Positions 7,394-15,520 of a stretch of DNA of 64,000 nt are shown here, piece by piece. Made by a program: the position numbers and the translations under genes. Below the pieces are notes generated by a model, which saw only the letters and a list, made by a program, of their open reading frames with translations, ran no database searches and was not told the origin of the DNA. This DNA is from Oscillospiraceae bacterium. GTDB taxonomy: Bacteria > Bacillota > Clostridia > Oscillospirales > CAG-272. Position 1 is the first letter of the stretch. Every line of letters starts with the position of its first letter. The stretch is taken from the NCBI GenBank assembly GCA_015064355.1, contig SVSJ01000001.1, forward strand, positions 1 to 64,000, read 5' to 3'.

Positions 7394-7434
7394 AACGTTA
7401 TACTTATTTTATTAATTAATAACGTTAATTACAA
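7394..7434 (-). promoter_or_regulatory. Minus-strand promoter with overlapping inverted repeat
   Basis: On the minus strand TTGTAA (7429-7434), 17 bp and TAAAAT (7406-7411) form a promoter. AACGTTAT (7394-7401) and ATAACGTT (7419-7426) are an 8-bp inverted repeat that straddles the -10 box, the usual geometry of a repressor operator. Confidence 0.5.
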
Positions 7435-7553
7435 TACTATCTCGCAAAAATTTACAAACTATCCATTAAAAAATTAAAGATTGTTGTATAATAGATTGTG
7501 TATTTATTATTTGAGTTCTTTAATTTACTAATTATTTACCGCATGAGGGATAT

Positions 7554-8600
7554 ATGTCCGACGACTTCAGAAACGAATTTCCGCCATTAATAAAGAAATT
7601 TGCAAATTATAAAGATGTTATTCAGGGATGCTCGAAAAAGACAGTTACCGAGTATTTATTTGACCTTAGAACATTTTGCAGATTTCTCGTTGCGATGAGA
7701 GATGGGATTTCAACAAAAAGCGAAGAGTTCAATAAAATTGACATCAAGGAACTTGATACCGACTTTTTCAAAAGCGTTACAACCAGTGATGTTTATGATT
7801 TTCTTGCATTTATCGGTGGAGAGAGGGAGAATAACGCCCGTGCCCGCGCGAGAAAACTGTCTGCAATAAAACAGTTCTACAAATTCTGCACAGTAAAGCA
7901 AATGCTGTTTGAAACAAATCCTGCCCAGAACATAGAAACGCCAAAAATGGGCAAATCCTTGCCTAAGCATCTTTCGATAGACGAGTGTGTTGATCTGCTC
8001 GGCGCTGTTACCGAAAATCCTAAAACACGCACAAGAGAAAGGGACTATTGTATATTAACAATATTCCTAAACTGCGGTGTACGACTTTCTGAGCTTGTTG
8101 GTATAAATATAACCGACCTTGATAGGGAATTACGATCTATGAGAGTTGTTGGTAAGGGCTCTAAGGAACGAATTGTTTACCTCAACGATGCTTGCAGATC
8201 AGCATTATCTGCTTACATACCCGTTAGAATGGCATTACCGGCTAAAGAAAAAGGCGAAGCTGCGCTATTTTTGTCCGGACAGGGAAGACGTATTTCTGTC
8301 AAGACCGTTCAATGGATGGTTAAAAAGTATTTAGGCGAAGCAGGGCTATCGTACAAGAATTACTCGACACATAAGCTCCGGCACACCGCTGCAACGCTGA
8401 TGTATCAGTCCGGAGATGTTGACATTCGCGTACTCAAGGATATTCTTGGCCACGAACAGCTTAATACAACACAGATTTATACTCACGTTTCAAACGAGCA
8501 CATGGAAGAGGCAATGAGCAGAAATCCTCTATCTGCCATCAAAGCTCCTGACACTAATCTTAAACCCAAAAGCTATGACGATGAGCCTGGCAACACTTAA
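7554..8600 (+). CDS. Tyrosine recombinase, XerC/XerD-like
   Basis: Tyrosine recombinases cut and rejoin DNA through a 3'-phosphotyrosyl intermediate. All catalytic residues are present in this 348-residue protein: R177 (GVRLSEL), K201 (VGKGSKER), H273 and R276 (THKLRHTA), H300 (LGHEQL) and nucleophile Y309 (TQIYTHV). Residues 10-130 form the SAM-like core-binding domain. About 30 residues beyond the usual end give a charged C-terminal tail. Length and motifs fit chromosomal XerC/XerD dimer-resolution enzymes, but it could also be a phage- or element-type integrase. GH95 follows after 14 bp, an unusual partner. Confidence 0.88.
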   Translation: MSDDFRNEFPPLIKKFANYKDVIQGCSKKTVTEYLFDLRTFCRFLVAMRDGISTKSEEFNKIDIKELDTDFFKSVTTSDVYDFLAFIGGERENNARARARKLSAIKQFYKFCTVKQMLFETNPAQNIETPKMGKSLPKHLSIDECVDLLGAVTENPKTRTRERDYCILTIFLNCGVRLSELVGINITDLDRELRSMRVVGKGSKERIVYLNDACRSALSAYIPVRMALPAKEKGEAALFLSGQGRRISVKTVQWMVKKYLGEAGLSYKNYSTHKLRHTAATLMYQSGDVDIRVLKDILGHEQLNTTQIYTHVSNEHMEEAMSRNPLSAIKAPDTNLKPKSYDDEPGNT

Positions 8601-8614
8601 CAAAGGATAAACTT

Positions 8615-10816
8615 ATGAGAGACTATATAATTCGACTTCAGAACACAGCAGATAGATGGGATAACGCTACGCCGATCGGTAACGGGTATGAAGGCATGAT
8701 GATTTATGGCGGAGTTGCCGAAGATCGACTCCAGTTTAATGAGGAGTCAATCTGGAGCGGCAATCCTAAAGACCAGAAGATCGATGGATTCAAAGAAAGA
8801 CTTGACTATGTTCGCTCATTATTATTAAACGGTAGAGAGGCTGAAGCCGACCTATGGATTAGAGAAAATATGGCTGATTGCTTCTCAAAGATCAATTCTT
8901 ATGAGTACGCCGGTGAGCTGTTTCTCAAGCTTCACGATAATGATGAATGCAAGAATTATCGCAGAAATCTTGACGTTATCAACGGCATTTGCACTGTTTC
9001 CTATGAAAAAGACGGCAAGAATTATAGCAGGGAATACTTCGCATCGCACCCTGCGCATCTTGTTGTTGCAAAATACACTTCAAACGCGGAATTTGATGCG
9101 AAACTGAAATATAACAGAGTTAATATTGCTGATTTAAAGTATACTGACGACGGAATAATCGCAAAAGCTGTAACTTGTTTTGGGAATCATCACTTCAAAA
9201 TGTGCGTTAAGGTCAAAACTGATGGTTGCTTAGACCGAGAGGACAACGGAATCAACATTTCCAATGCAACCTTTGTTGAGCTATATTCCAGAATATTCAC
9301 CGATTTCAAATATACTAATCTTGACGCTATGGCTGAGGATTTCTTTAAGACCGAATTGCGGGATTACAACGAACTTAAAGCAGAACATATTAAAGACTTT
9401 TCAAGCATTATGAAGAGGTCTGACATTGAGTTTGAGCAAGATCCTGCACTTGATGAGATGACTACTTTCATTCGCATTAAGAGACTTGTGCGCGACCGTG
9501 ATGCGTATGACTATCGTTTGATGTCACTTTACTGGCAGTTCGGTAAATACCTGCTTTTGAGTTCAAGCAGACCAGGTACATTACCGGCAAATTTGCAGGG
9601 CATATGGGCGGATGGAGTTGATGTTCCGTGGAGCGGCGACTACCATACAAACATAAATGTTCAAATGAATTATTGGCAGGCAGAAGGCGCAAATATCTCT
9701 GAATGTACCGAGCCTCTGTTCGACTTTATGAACAAATATCTGATTCCGGGTGGGGAAGAGGTTGCGCGTGAGAATTATAAGTCTCGCGGACTTGTAGTCC
9801 ACCATCTGACCGATATTTACGGCTTTGCCGGATGGGCAGATGGTTTATGCGGTCTTTGGCCTGTAGGCGGTGCGTGGCTTGCATATCACTTATGGGAACA
9901 TTATTTATATACCGGTGATAAAGATTTCCTACGCAATGTAGCATATAGATATATAAGAGAATGTGCAGAATTTGCCATGGACAATCTTTTCCCGGGTGCT
10001 GACGGATACTTACACACAGGCCCATCCGTATCTCCGGAGCACAGTTATTATGACTTTGATGGAAATAAGGTATTTGTAGCAATTTCGCCCACAATGGACG
10101 TTCAAATAATCGGTGGTCTTCTTGAATTCTATGCGGAGTGCGAAAACATACTTCAAATTGATCCGGCGTCCAGCAAGATTGCTATGGAAAAGAAAGCAAA
10201 GATGGTTCCAATGCAGATTGGTAAATACGGTCAGCTAATGGAGTGGTATAAAGATTTTGAAGACACTGAACCACACCACAGACATATTTCCCATGCTTTC
10301 GGTTTATATCCAGCTGCGCAGATCACAAAATCAAAGACACCCGATCTATTCAAAGCTATAGAAACCGCAATCGACAGAAGGCTGGCATTCGGCGGGGCAG
10401 GGACTGGCTGGTCAAGAGCTTGGGTAATTAACTTGATGGCAAGACTTGGCAGAGGTGAATCTGCTTGTGATAATGTGCGCGATCTATTCAAGCAGTCAAC
10501 GTATTATAATCTGTTTGACAAGCATCCGCCATTCCAGATCGATGGAAACTTTGGCGGCAGCGCAGGTATTACTGAAATGGTATTACAAAGCCACGAGGGA
10601 TTTATCAATATATTGCCGGCAGTTCCGAATCGCCTCAACGGTTCATTCACCGGATTACGTGCAAGAGGCGGTATAACTGTTTCAGCAAAATGGAATAACG
10701 GAAAAGTTGAGTATGTTGAATTTATTCCCGATTCACCTTGCGATATTATGTACAAAGTACCAGGAGCGGATATTCAGTCTGTACATTTAGAGGGTAAATT
10801 AAAGATTTCTTTCTGA
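8615..10816 (+). CDS. GH95 family glycoside hydrolase, probable alpha-L-fucosidase
   Basis: GH95 enzymes are inverting hydrolases that remove terminal alpha-1,2-L-fucose, or L-galactose in some members. The 733 residues cover the N-terminal beta-sandwich (IGNGYEGMM, EESIWSG) and the (alpha/alpha)6 barrel. By analogy with Bifidobacterium AfcA (N421, N423, E566, D766) the active site is N346 and N348 (TNINVQMNYW), general acid E475 (SVSPEH) and D643 (QIDGNFGG). There is no signal peptide, so it should act in the cytoplasm on imported oligosaccharides. AAAGGA precedes the ATG. No transporter or fucose-pathway gene is adjacent; it appears cotranscribed with the recombinase. Confidence 0.9.
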   Translation: MRDYIIRLQNTADRWDNATPIGNGYEGMMIYGGVAEDRLQFNEESIWSGNPKDQKIDGFKERLDYVRSLLLNGREAEADLWIRENMADCFSKINSYEYAGELFLKLHDNDECKNYRRNLDVINGICTVSYEKDGKNYSREYFASHPAHLVVAKYTSNAEFDAKLKYNRVNIADLKYTDDGIIAKAVTCFGNHHFKMCVKVKTDGCLDREDNGINISNATFVELYSRIFTDFKYTNLDAMAEDFFKTELRDYNELKAEHIKDFSSIMKRSDIEFEQDPALDEMTTFIRIKRLVRDRDAYDYRLMSLYWQFGKYLLLSSSRPGTLPANLQGIWADGVDVPWSGDYHTNINVQMNYWQAEGANISECTEPLFDFMNKYLIPGGEEVARENYKSRGLVVHHLTDIYGFAGWADGLCGLWPVGGAWLAYHLWEHYLYTGDKDFLRNVAYRYIRECAEFAMDNLFPGADGYLHTGPSVSPEHSYYDFDGNKVFVAISPTMDVQIIGGLLEFYAECENILQIDPASSKIAMEKKAKMVPMQIGKYGQLMEWYKDFEDTEPHHRHISHAFGLYPAAQITKSKTPDLFKAIETAIDRRLAFGGAGTGWSRAWVINLMARLGRGESACDNVRDLFKQSTYYNLFDKHPPFQIDGNFGGSAGITEMVLQSHEGFINILPAVPNRLNGSFTGLRARGGITVSAKWNNGKVEYVEFIPDSPCDIMYKVPGADIQSVHLEGKLKISF

Positions 10817-10856
10817 TTTTTGAAAAGCAGGGGATTTCTACCTACCAAGAAAATTA

Positions 10857-10893
10857 TTGACACAATTATACAAAATGCATATTTTGTATAATT
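10857..10893 (+). promoter_or_regulatory. Perfect 13-bp palindrome beside a TTGACA box: probable operator
   Basis: Positions 10864-10876 and 10881-10893 are exact inverted copies around a GCAT centre. TTGACA (10857-10862) abuts the left arm and TATAAT (10887-10892) lies in the right arm, but 24 bp separate them, too far for a normal sigma-A pair; a -10 such as CATATT (10878-10883) would give 15 bp. The palindrome has no T run after it and is AT-rich, so a dimeric repressor site is likelier than a terminator. I do not recognise the regulator family. Confidence 0.55.
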
Positions 10894-10901
10894 TAGGGAA
10901 G

Positions 10902-10957
10902 CGATATTGGGCTAAATATGCGGATTGGCGACGTTTGGCCTATCCCCGCTAATATTG
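10902..10957 (+). ncRNA. Candidate structured 5' leader of the flavodoxin-like gene
   Basis: An outer 7-bp helix (10902-10908 with 10951-10957) encloses an inner irregular hairpin: GCGG/CCGC (10920-10923 with 10946-10949), a CC bulge, AT/AT, a T-T mismatch and GG/CC with C-G, closing an 8-base loop. GC content is higher here than in the flanks. It lies between the palindrome and the 10998 gene, as a cis-regulatory RNA would. It matches no riboswitch class that I can recognise, and chance folding cannot be excluded. Confidence 0.35.
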
Positions 10958-10997
10958 TGAAAAAAATTATATAATATAACAATGGAGGTATTACATC

Positions 10998-11417
10998 ATG
11001 AAAATGCGTGTAATGTATTCGTCAAAGAAAGCAAAATTCATCACTTACGCTGAAGCTATCGGTCAGGCGTGCGGGTGTCTTGTTAATGATATTCCGCCTG
11101 CATATCCCGCAGATAAAGAACGGCTCGTTCTCATTGGAATTACTGCCGGTGGTTCTATTGATGATAAGGTCAGAAGATTTTGCGGCGAGCTTATTCCTCA
11201 GCGCGCTCAGAATGTTGCTTTGTTTGTGGACGGTGCCAAGGATTCCAAGGCTGAACTTGAGGTAAAGCGTGCACTCATCGCTGCAGGAACAAATTTCATC
11301 GACGAAACATACTATGTTAAATGCGGCATCTTTGGTGGCAAGATCACTCTTGAGGAACGCCAGGCAATCGTTGATTGGGCAAGAAAAGTTCAAGATATAG
11401 CTGCCGGAGATAAATAA
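10998..11417 (+). CDS. Flavodoxin-like domain protein
   Basis: The 139-residue protein begins KMRVMYSSKKAKFITYAEAI, like a flavodoxin strand 1 and FMN-loop, and continues with a short Rossmann-like alternation (LVLIGITAGGSI, NVALFVDGAKDS, FIDETYYVKCG). It ends in a helix typical of clostridial flavodoxin-family proteins that regularly carry KCGIFGGKITLEER. The canonical T-x-T-G-x-T phosphate loop is not evident, so FMN binding is uncertain. GGAGG lies 8 bases before the ATG. It is monocistronic and preceded by an unusual palindrome and leader. Confidence 0.65.
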   Translation: MKMRVMYSSKKAKFITYAEAIGQACGCLVNDIPPAYPADKERLVLIGITAGGSIDDKVRRFCGELIPQRAQNVALFVDGAKDSKAELEVKRALIAAGTNFIDETYYVKCGIFGGKITLEERQAIVDWARKVQDIAAGDK

Positions 11418-11448
11418 TTATAAAATAGTTCTATGTTATTTTGGAGTT

Positions 11449-11480
11449 AGTGCCTCTTAATACTGTAATTTTGAGGCACT
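11449..11480 (+). repeat. 8-bp inverted repeat after the flavodoxin-like gene
   Basis: AGTGCCTC (11449-11456) and GAGGCACT (11473-11480) can pair around a 16-base loop. No T run follows, so it is only a weak terminator candidate. Confidence 0.4.
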
Positions 11481-11525
11481 TCCCCGAAATTTCCTAATTT
11501 ATAGTGTTTTTTTCTTCAAAAATGC

Positions 11526-11555
11526 TTGACTTTTGTATATATGATGTGGTATAAT
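11526..11555 (+). promoter_or_regulatory. Promoter of tRNA-Glu
   Basis: TTGACT (11526-11531), 18 bp, TATAAT (11550-11555), ending 18 bp before the tRNA. Confidence 0.85.
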
Positions 11556-11573
11556 ACTCAAGCAAAATGATAT

Positions 11574-11645
11574 GGCCCGTTGGTCAAGCGGCTAAGACAA
11601 CGCCCTCTCACGGCGTAAACGGGGGTTCGATTCCCCCACGGGTCA
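11574..11645 (+). tRNA. tRNA-Glu (anticodon CTC)
   Basis: The 72-base gene folds fully: acceptor GGCCCGT/ACGGGTC, anticodon stem CGCC/GGCG around loop CTCTCAC (anticodon CTC), T-arm GGGGG-TTCGATT-CCCCC and discriminator A. CCA is not encoded. CTC reads only GAG, so another tRNA-Glu(TTC) should exist elsewhere to read GAA. Confidence 0.95.
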
Positions 11646-11646
11646 T

Positions 11647-11682
11647 AAAAAAAGAACACCCCTATGGGATGTTCTTTTTTTA
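11647..11682. terminator. Bidirectional terminator after tRNA-Glu
   Basis: A long stem starts with seven A and ends with seven T around a CCC-TAT-GGG tip, with one mismatch. It can serve both the tRNA and the convergent flippase gene. Confidence 0.85.
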
Positions 11683-11709
11683 TTCTTTTGGGGCGGCGAG
11701 AACCGAACG

Positions 11710-13233
11710 TCAGTATTTATTCTCGATCTTTTTCCTCGTAATTACATTATAAAGTAATGTGTAACCGGCAACGTATATAACTATTCTGGATATAGGATTG
11801 AATTTCACGATTAAAACATTAATTATGGACATTATTACAACAGAAATAAGCGGAGATATGTAATATTTCACAGCAATTTTCGCACCAACACCGGTTACTT
11901 TACCAAGCTTATAAATGCTTGCAGTAAGATTTCCGATTTCGCACAAACAAATAGTCAAAATATACCCGTAAATTCCAAGCAGCGGAGTTGTGATCATGAC
12001 AAGCATAAGACCGGAGGCTGAATCGAAAATATTTACCTTCATTGTGTATACTTGCTCGCCCATTCCTTTTAGTAAAGAATCCACCGCAGTATCAAGGTAC
12101 ATGAACGGAACGAGCAAACCAAGGAGAAACGTGTATGTTGACGCTTCTGTAGATTTGAAAACCATACTCCCAAGTTCGCTTGAGAAATTAGCAAATATAC
12201 CGCATACACACATCGAGAAAATTGCAGAGTATTTGTATACATCCTCGGTAATTTCACGGATACCTTTTGTGTTATTAAGCTCTCTGTTCCCTGCTATCTC
12301 CGGCACTAATAATGCGGTAAAGGATCCAATTACAGAGTACGGGAACATAACTATCGGGAAGGCAATTCCCTGCATCAACCCGTAATGAGCCAACGCGGTT
12401 TCCTTCGGTATTCCTCCTCGTTGCATACCTTTTGGTATAGCTAAATGTTCGAGCGTAGTTAATCCTTGACGAGCATATGTTCCAACAGCTGATGGAAGCG
12501 AGATATCAACAGTATCTTTCAGCTTTGTTTTTAGAATTTTCTTAGCTTTACCAAGTATTACACCAACAGGTCTTCCGGAATCTGTCAGATACATAAGAAG
12601 ATTCACTATCAGAGACCAGGCTTCAGCAATTGCAGAGCCGCCGACGACTGCGAGGCAAGCGCTTTCAACGTTACCCGGTACAATTAACACAAGAGCAGTC
12701 GATGTAACAATGATCTTAATAAATTGCTCTGAAACCGATACAATTGCATTTTTTGTGACCTTTCGAAGGCCGGTGAAATATCCTGAAATGCCCGATGAAA
12801 TTGAAATTGCCGGAAGACTGAGAGCAAGAACCTTTAATGATGACGCAGTCCGTGTGTCCGAAAGAACTCGGAGCGCCAAAAAATCTGCAGAAATAAAAAG
12901 TATTATTCCTGTCGTTACACCAAATATTGTACTGTAAATTACGACAGATCTGATTACTTGTCTCATTGATTTCTTCCATGATTCCTTATCACAGCCTTCG
13001 AGCAATGCCGAGCGTTCAGATGTCAATCGCACAGCACCGAGATTAACGCAAGAAAGCGCAACTGTTACAGCAAAACCGTAAACACTCATTACAAGTGTGA
13101 ACAGTCCCATGCTTTCGGCACCTATCTTATTTGTAATATAAGCGTTGAAGCTTACTCCGATCGCACGCATTACAATATTCACGACTGAAAGAATAAGCGC
13201 ATTTGACAGAAAGATCTTCCATCTGTTCTTCAT
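11710..13233 (-). CDS. MurJ/SpoVB family lipid flippase (polysaccharide biosynthesis protein)
   Basis: Members of this MOP-superfamily group flip lipid-linked cell wall or spore cortex precursors across the membrane. The 507-residue protein has about 13-14 hydrophobic segments, and its N-terminal SNALILSVVNIVMRAIGVSFNAY region with later GLTTLEHLAIPKGM and FPYSVIGSFTALLVPEIA segments is typical of SpoVB-like proteins. GGGAGG lies 11 bases before the ATG. It stands alone, convergent to tRNA-Glu. A role in sporulation cannot be deduced, since paralogues of this family serve vegetative murein or polysaccharide export. Confidence 0.85.
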   Translation of the reverse strand: MKNRWKIFLSNALILSVVNIVMRAIGVSFNAYITNKIGAESMGLFTLVMSVYGFAVTVALSCVNLGAVRLTSERSALLEGCDKESWKKSMRQVIRSVVIYSTIFGVTTGIILFISADFLALRVLSDTRTASSLKVLALSLPAISISSGISGYFTGLRKVTKNAIVSVSEQFIKIIVTSTALVLIVPGNVESACLAVVGGSAIAEAWSLIVNLLMYLTDSGRPVGVILGKAKKILKTKLKDTVDISLPSAVGTYARQGLTTLEHLAIPKGMQRGGIPKETALAHYGLMQGIAFPIVMFPYSVIGSFTALLVPEIAGNRELNNTKGIREITEDVYKYSAIFSMCVCGIFANFSSELGSMVFKSTEASTYTFLLGLLVPFMYLDTAVDSLLKGMGEQVYTMKVNIFDSASGLMLVMITTPLLGIYGYILTICLCEIGNLTASIYKLGKVTGVGAKIAVKYYISPLISVVIMSIINVLIVKFNPISRIVIYVAGYTLLYNVITRKKIENKY

Positions 13234-13299
13234 TTATATTATTGCCCTCCCAAAATGCCGAAAATTTTAATAAAATTTATCTTAACGGCTCTATTTATC

Positions 13300-13329
13300 T
13301 TGATTTTTGCTGTTAACTTATAGTATAAT
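13300..13329 (+). promoter_or_regulatory. Promoter of the dCMP deaminase gene set
   Basis: TTGATT (13300-13305), 18 bp, TATAAT (13324-13329), 43 bp before the chosen start codon. Confidence 0.75.
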
Positions 13330-13371
13330 ATTATGAATGTATTAAAATTTACATTAGCTTGTGAGGAATTT

Positions 13372-13860
13372 ATGGAAAGAGTAAGCAAAGAAAACTACTA
13401 TCTTGATATAGCGCAGACTGTATCTGAACGTAGCACATGTCTCAGAAAGCGTTATGGCGCAATCATTGTAAAAAACGATGTTATTATCTCCACAGGTTAT
13501 AACGGTGCGCCCAGAGGCAGAAAAAACTGTTCCGATATTGGAAGCTGTACAAGAGAAAACATGGGTATTCCGCGTGGTGAGAGATATGAGCTTTGCCGTT
13601 CTGTGCATAGTGAAGCTAATGCCATAATTTCCGCCTCTCGAGAAAGTATGCTAGGTGCCACATTGTATATGTGCTGTACTGAACCTAAGACAGGAGAGAT
13701 TGTTTCCGGAGTTAACTCTTGCATGATGTGCAAGAGACTCATTCTCAACGCCGGAATTGCTTACGTTGTTGTCAGAGACACAAAGGATGAGTATCGTGTG
13801 ATATCCACCGACGAATGGATCGCTAACGACGATAGTCTCTCCGGAGAATTCGGATATTGA
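13372..13860 (+). CDS. Deoxycytidylate (dCMP) deaminase, ComEB-like
   Basis: The enzyme converts dCMP to dUMP for thymidylate synthesis. I start it at ATG 13372, which has GTGAGG upstream; an upstream ATG at 13333 lies at the likely transcription start. The 162 residues hold the zinc site H79-x-E81 (SVHSEANAI) and C117-x-x-C120 (SCMMC), with Ser replacing the usual Pro before the Cys pair. GYNGAPRG (residues 42-49) is the nucleotide-binding motif. A further Cys cluster (C53, C59, C75) is typical of the family. It leads the run to rimI and tsaD. Confidence 0.92.
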   Translation: MERVSKENYYLDIAQTVSERSTCLRKRYGAIIVKNDVIISTGYNGAPRGRKNCSDIGSCTRENMGIPRGERYELCRSVHSEANAIISASRESMLGATLYMCCTEPKTGEIVSGVNSCMMCKRLILNAGIAYVVVRDTKDEYRVISTDEWIANDDSLSGEFGY

Positions 13861-13877
13861 TATCCGATAAGAATTTT

Positions 13878-14327
13878 ATGGACAATAACGTAACCATTGT
13901 TGATGCCACACTTGATAAGCTTGAAGAGATTATTCAGATTGAAGAAGAGTGCTTTACTGTTCCATGGTCCAGAAGCAATTTTGAATCTGCATTCGATGCG
14001 GATAACACAAGGATATTTGCACTTATTTCGCAGGACGGAACGATGTGTGGCTTTGCTTGCCTGCTCATAATAGATTATGAAGCAGAAATTCTTAATATTG
14101 CTGTTCGACAAAATCACCGAAATAAAGGTTACGGCAAGCTTCTGATGAAGCACATGCTGGACTTGTGTGATTCAAGCAGTATATCGTCAGTTTACCTCGA
14201 AGTTCGTGAATCAAACCTTTCCGCCCGTAGGCTTTATACCCAGAACGGATTTGAAATAATCGGATTAAGAAAGAGATACTACACATCTCCGGTCGAGGAT
14301 GCAATATTAATGCTTAAGAAGATCTAA
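13878..14327 (+). CDS. rimI: Ribosomal-protein-alanine N-acetyltransferase (GNAT fold)
   Basis: RimI acetylates the N-terminus of ribosomal protein S18 in E. coli; it commonly neighbours tsaD and tsaB. The 149-residue protein has EEECFTVPWS near residues 25-34, IAVRQNHRNKGYGKLLM containing the acetyl-CoA loop RxxGxG/A, and the C-terminal LEVRESNLSARRLYTQNGFEIIGLRKRYY block, all diagnostic. The start is uncertain: a TTG at 13857 with GGAG upstream overlaps the deaminase stop, while ATG 13878 fits the family N-terminus better. tsaD follows after 26 bp. Confidence 0.9.
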   Translation: MDNNVTIVDATLDKLEEIIQIEEECFTVPWSRSNFESAFDADNTRIFALISQDGTMCGFACLLIIDYEAEILNIAVRQNHRNKGYGKLLMKHMLDLCDSSSISSVYLEVRESNLSARRLYTQNGFEIIGLRKRYYTSPVEDAILMLKKI

Positions 14328-14353
14328 TCAGTTAATATACAAGGTAATTATTT

Positions 14354-15442
14354 ATGTTAATTTTGGGATTTGAAAGCTCTTGTGATGAAACAGCGGCTGC
14401 CGTTTTAAGAGTTGAAAATAATAAAATGACTGTTCTGTCGAATGTTGTTTCGTCACAGATCTCTATACACGCGCTTTACGGAGGAGTTGTACCAGAAATT
14501 GCCAGCCGTGCGCATTGTGAAGCAATCACTAATGTGTGCCGTGAAGCTCTCGAAGACGCTAATATTACGCTTGATGACATAGACGCGATCAGCGTAACGT
14601 TTGCTCCTGGACTTATTGGATCGCTTCTGGTAGGTGTAAGCTTCGCAAAATCAATTGCAGCTGTGCTGAACAAGCCTCTTGTTCCTGTTAACCATATTGA
14701 AGCTCACGTTGCAGCCGCATACATTGAGAACGAAGAGTTAGCTCCACCATATCTTGCGCTTGTTGTGTCCGGTGGACACACATCTTTGTATAATGTGCGC
14801 GACTACGTTACATTTGACGAAATTGGTTGTTCACGCGATGATGCTTGCGGCGAGGCTTTTGATAAGGTCGGAAGAGTAATGGGACTCCCCTACCCAGGCG
14901 GTGCCGCAATGGACAAACTTGCGAAAGAAGCGTTTGAAAAATTTGATTACACGAAAAAAGGGGCACTTAACTTCCCCTCCCCTGCTGTTAACGATGATAC
15001 ATTTGAGTATTCATTCAGTGGCCTTAAAACTGCTGTAATTAACCATATCCATAACGAAAAACAGAAATTGAAAGTCGATGACTTGCCTTATGACACAAAA
15101 GTTGAGATTGCTGGCGCATTCACAAAAGCTGTGTGCGACGGAATTGTGAAAAAGCTTTCGTCCGCGCTTGTTTCAACCGACACAAAGACACTTGTTATGG
15201 CCGGCGGTGTTGCTGCAAATTCACACTTGCGAAAAGCAGTAGCTGATGTCTGTGCAAAACACAAAGTTAAGTTTATTGTTCCATCATTATCCCTCTGCGG
15301 CGATAACGCTGCTATGACTGCAGCCGCAGGATATCACTCATATAATCTCGGAATAGTAGCAGGTTCTGACTTGAACGCATTTGCCTCTGACGAATCCGCA
15401 GAAGACTATCTTAATAATCTCAAGAAAAACTGCAAGCGATAA
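14354..15442 (+). CDS. tsaD: tRNA N6-adenosine threonylcarbamoyltransferase
   Basis: TsaD transfers threonylcarbamoyl to A37 of ANN-decoding tRNAs, together with TsaB and TsaE, which are not in the window. The 362 residues include the N-terminal LGFESSCDETAAAV motif, the metal ligands H114 and H118 (NHIEAH), the VVSGGHTSLY loop and VMAGGVAANSHLR nucleotide-binding motif near the C-terminus. AAGGT precedes the ATG. The neighbouring rimI is the usual partner; the usual tsaB and tsaE are missing from this locus. Confidence 0.97.
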   Translation: MLILGFESSCDETAAAVLRVENNKMTVLSNVVSSQISIHALYGGVVPEIASRAHCEAITNVCREALEDANITLDDIDAISVTFAPGLIGSLLVGVSFAKSIAAVLNKPLVPVNHIEAHVAAAYIENEELAPPYLALVVSGGHTSLYNVRDYVTFDEIGCSRDDACGEAFDKVGRVMGLPYPGGAAMDKLAKEAFEKFDYTKKGALNFPSPAVNDDTFEYSFSGLKTAVINHIHNEKQKLKVDDLPYDTKVEIAGAFTKAVCDGIVKKLSSALVSTDTKTLVMAGGVAANSHLRKAVADVCAKHKVKFIVPSLSLCGDNAAMTAAAGYHSYNLGIVAGSDLNAFASDESAEDYLNNLKKNCKR

Positions 15443-15520
15443 GTTAAAATAGTTCGATTTGTCGCGGGCGTTCTTGACTTTCTCCGCAAATTTTTTAAGA
15501 ATCGAACGGTATTTCTTATC

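Noticed and set aside
10887..10892. TATAAT paired with TTGACA at 10857 as a normal promoter
   Set aside because: The 24-bp spacing is too long for sigma-A, so the boxes are reported only as part of the palindrome.
11449..11480. Intrinsic terminator after the flavodoxin-like gene
   Set aside because: The hairpin has a long loop and no T run, so it is listed as an inverted repeat only.
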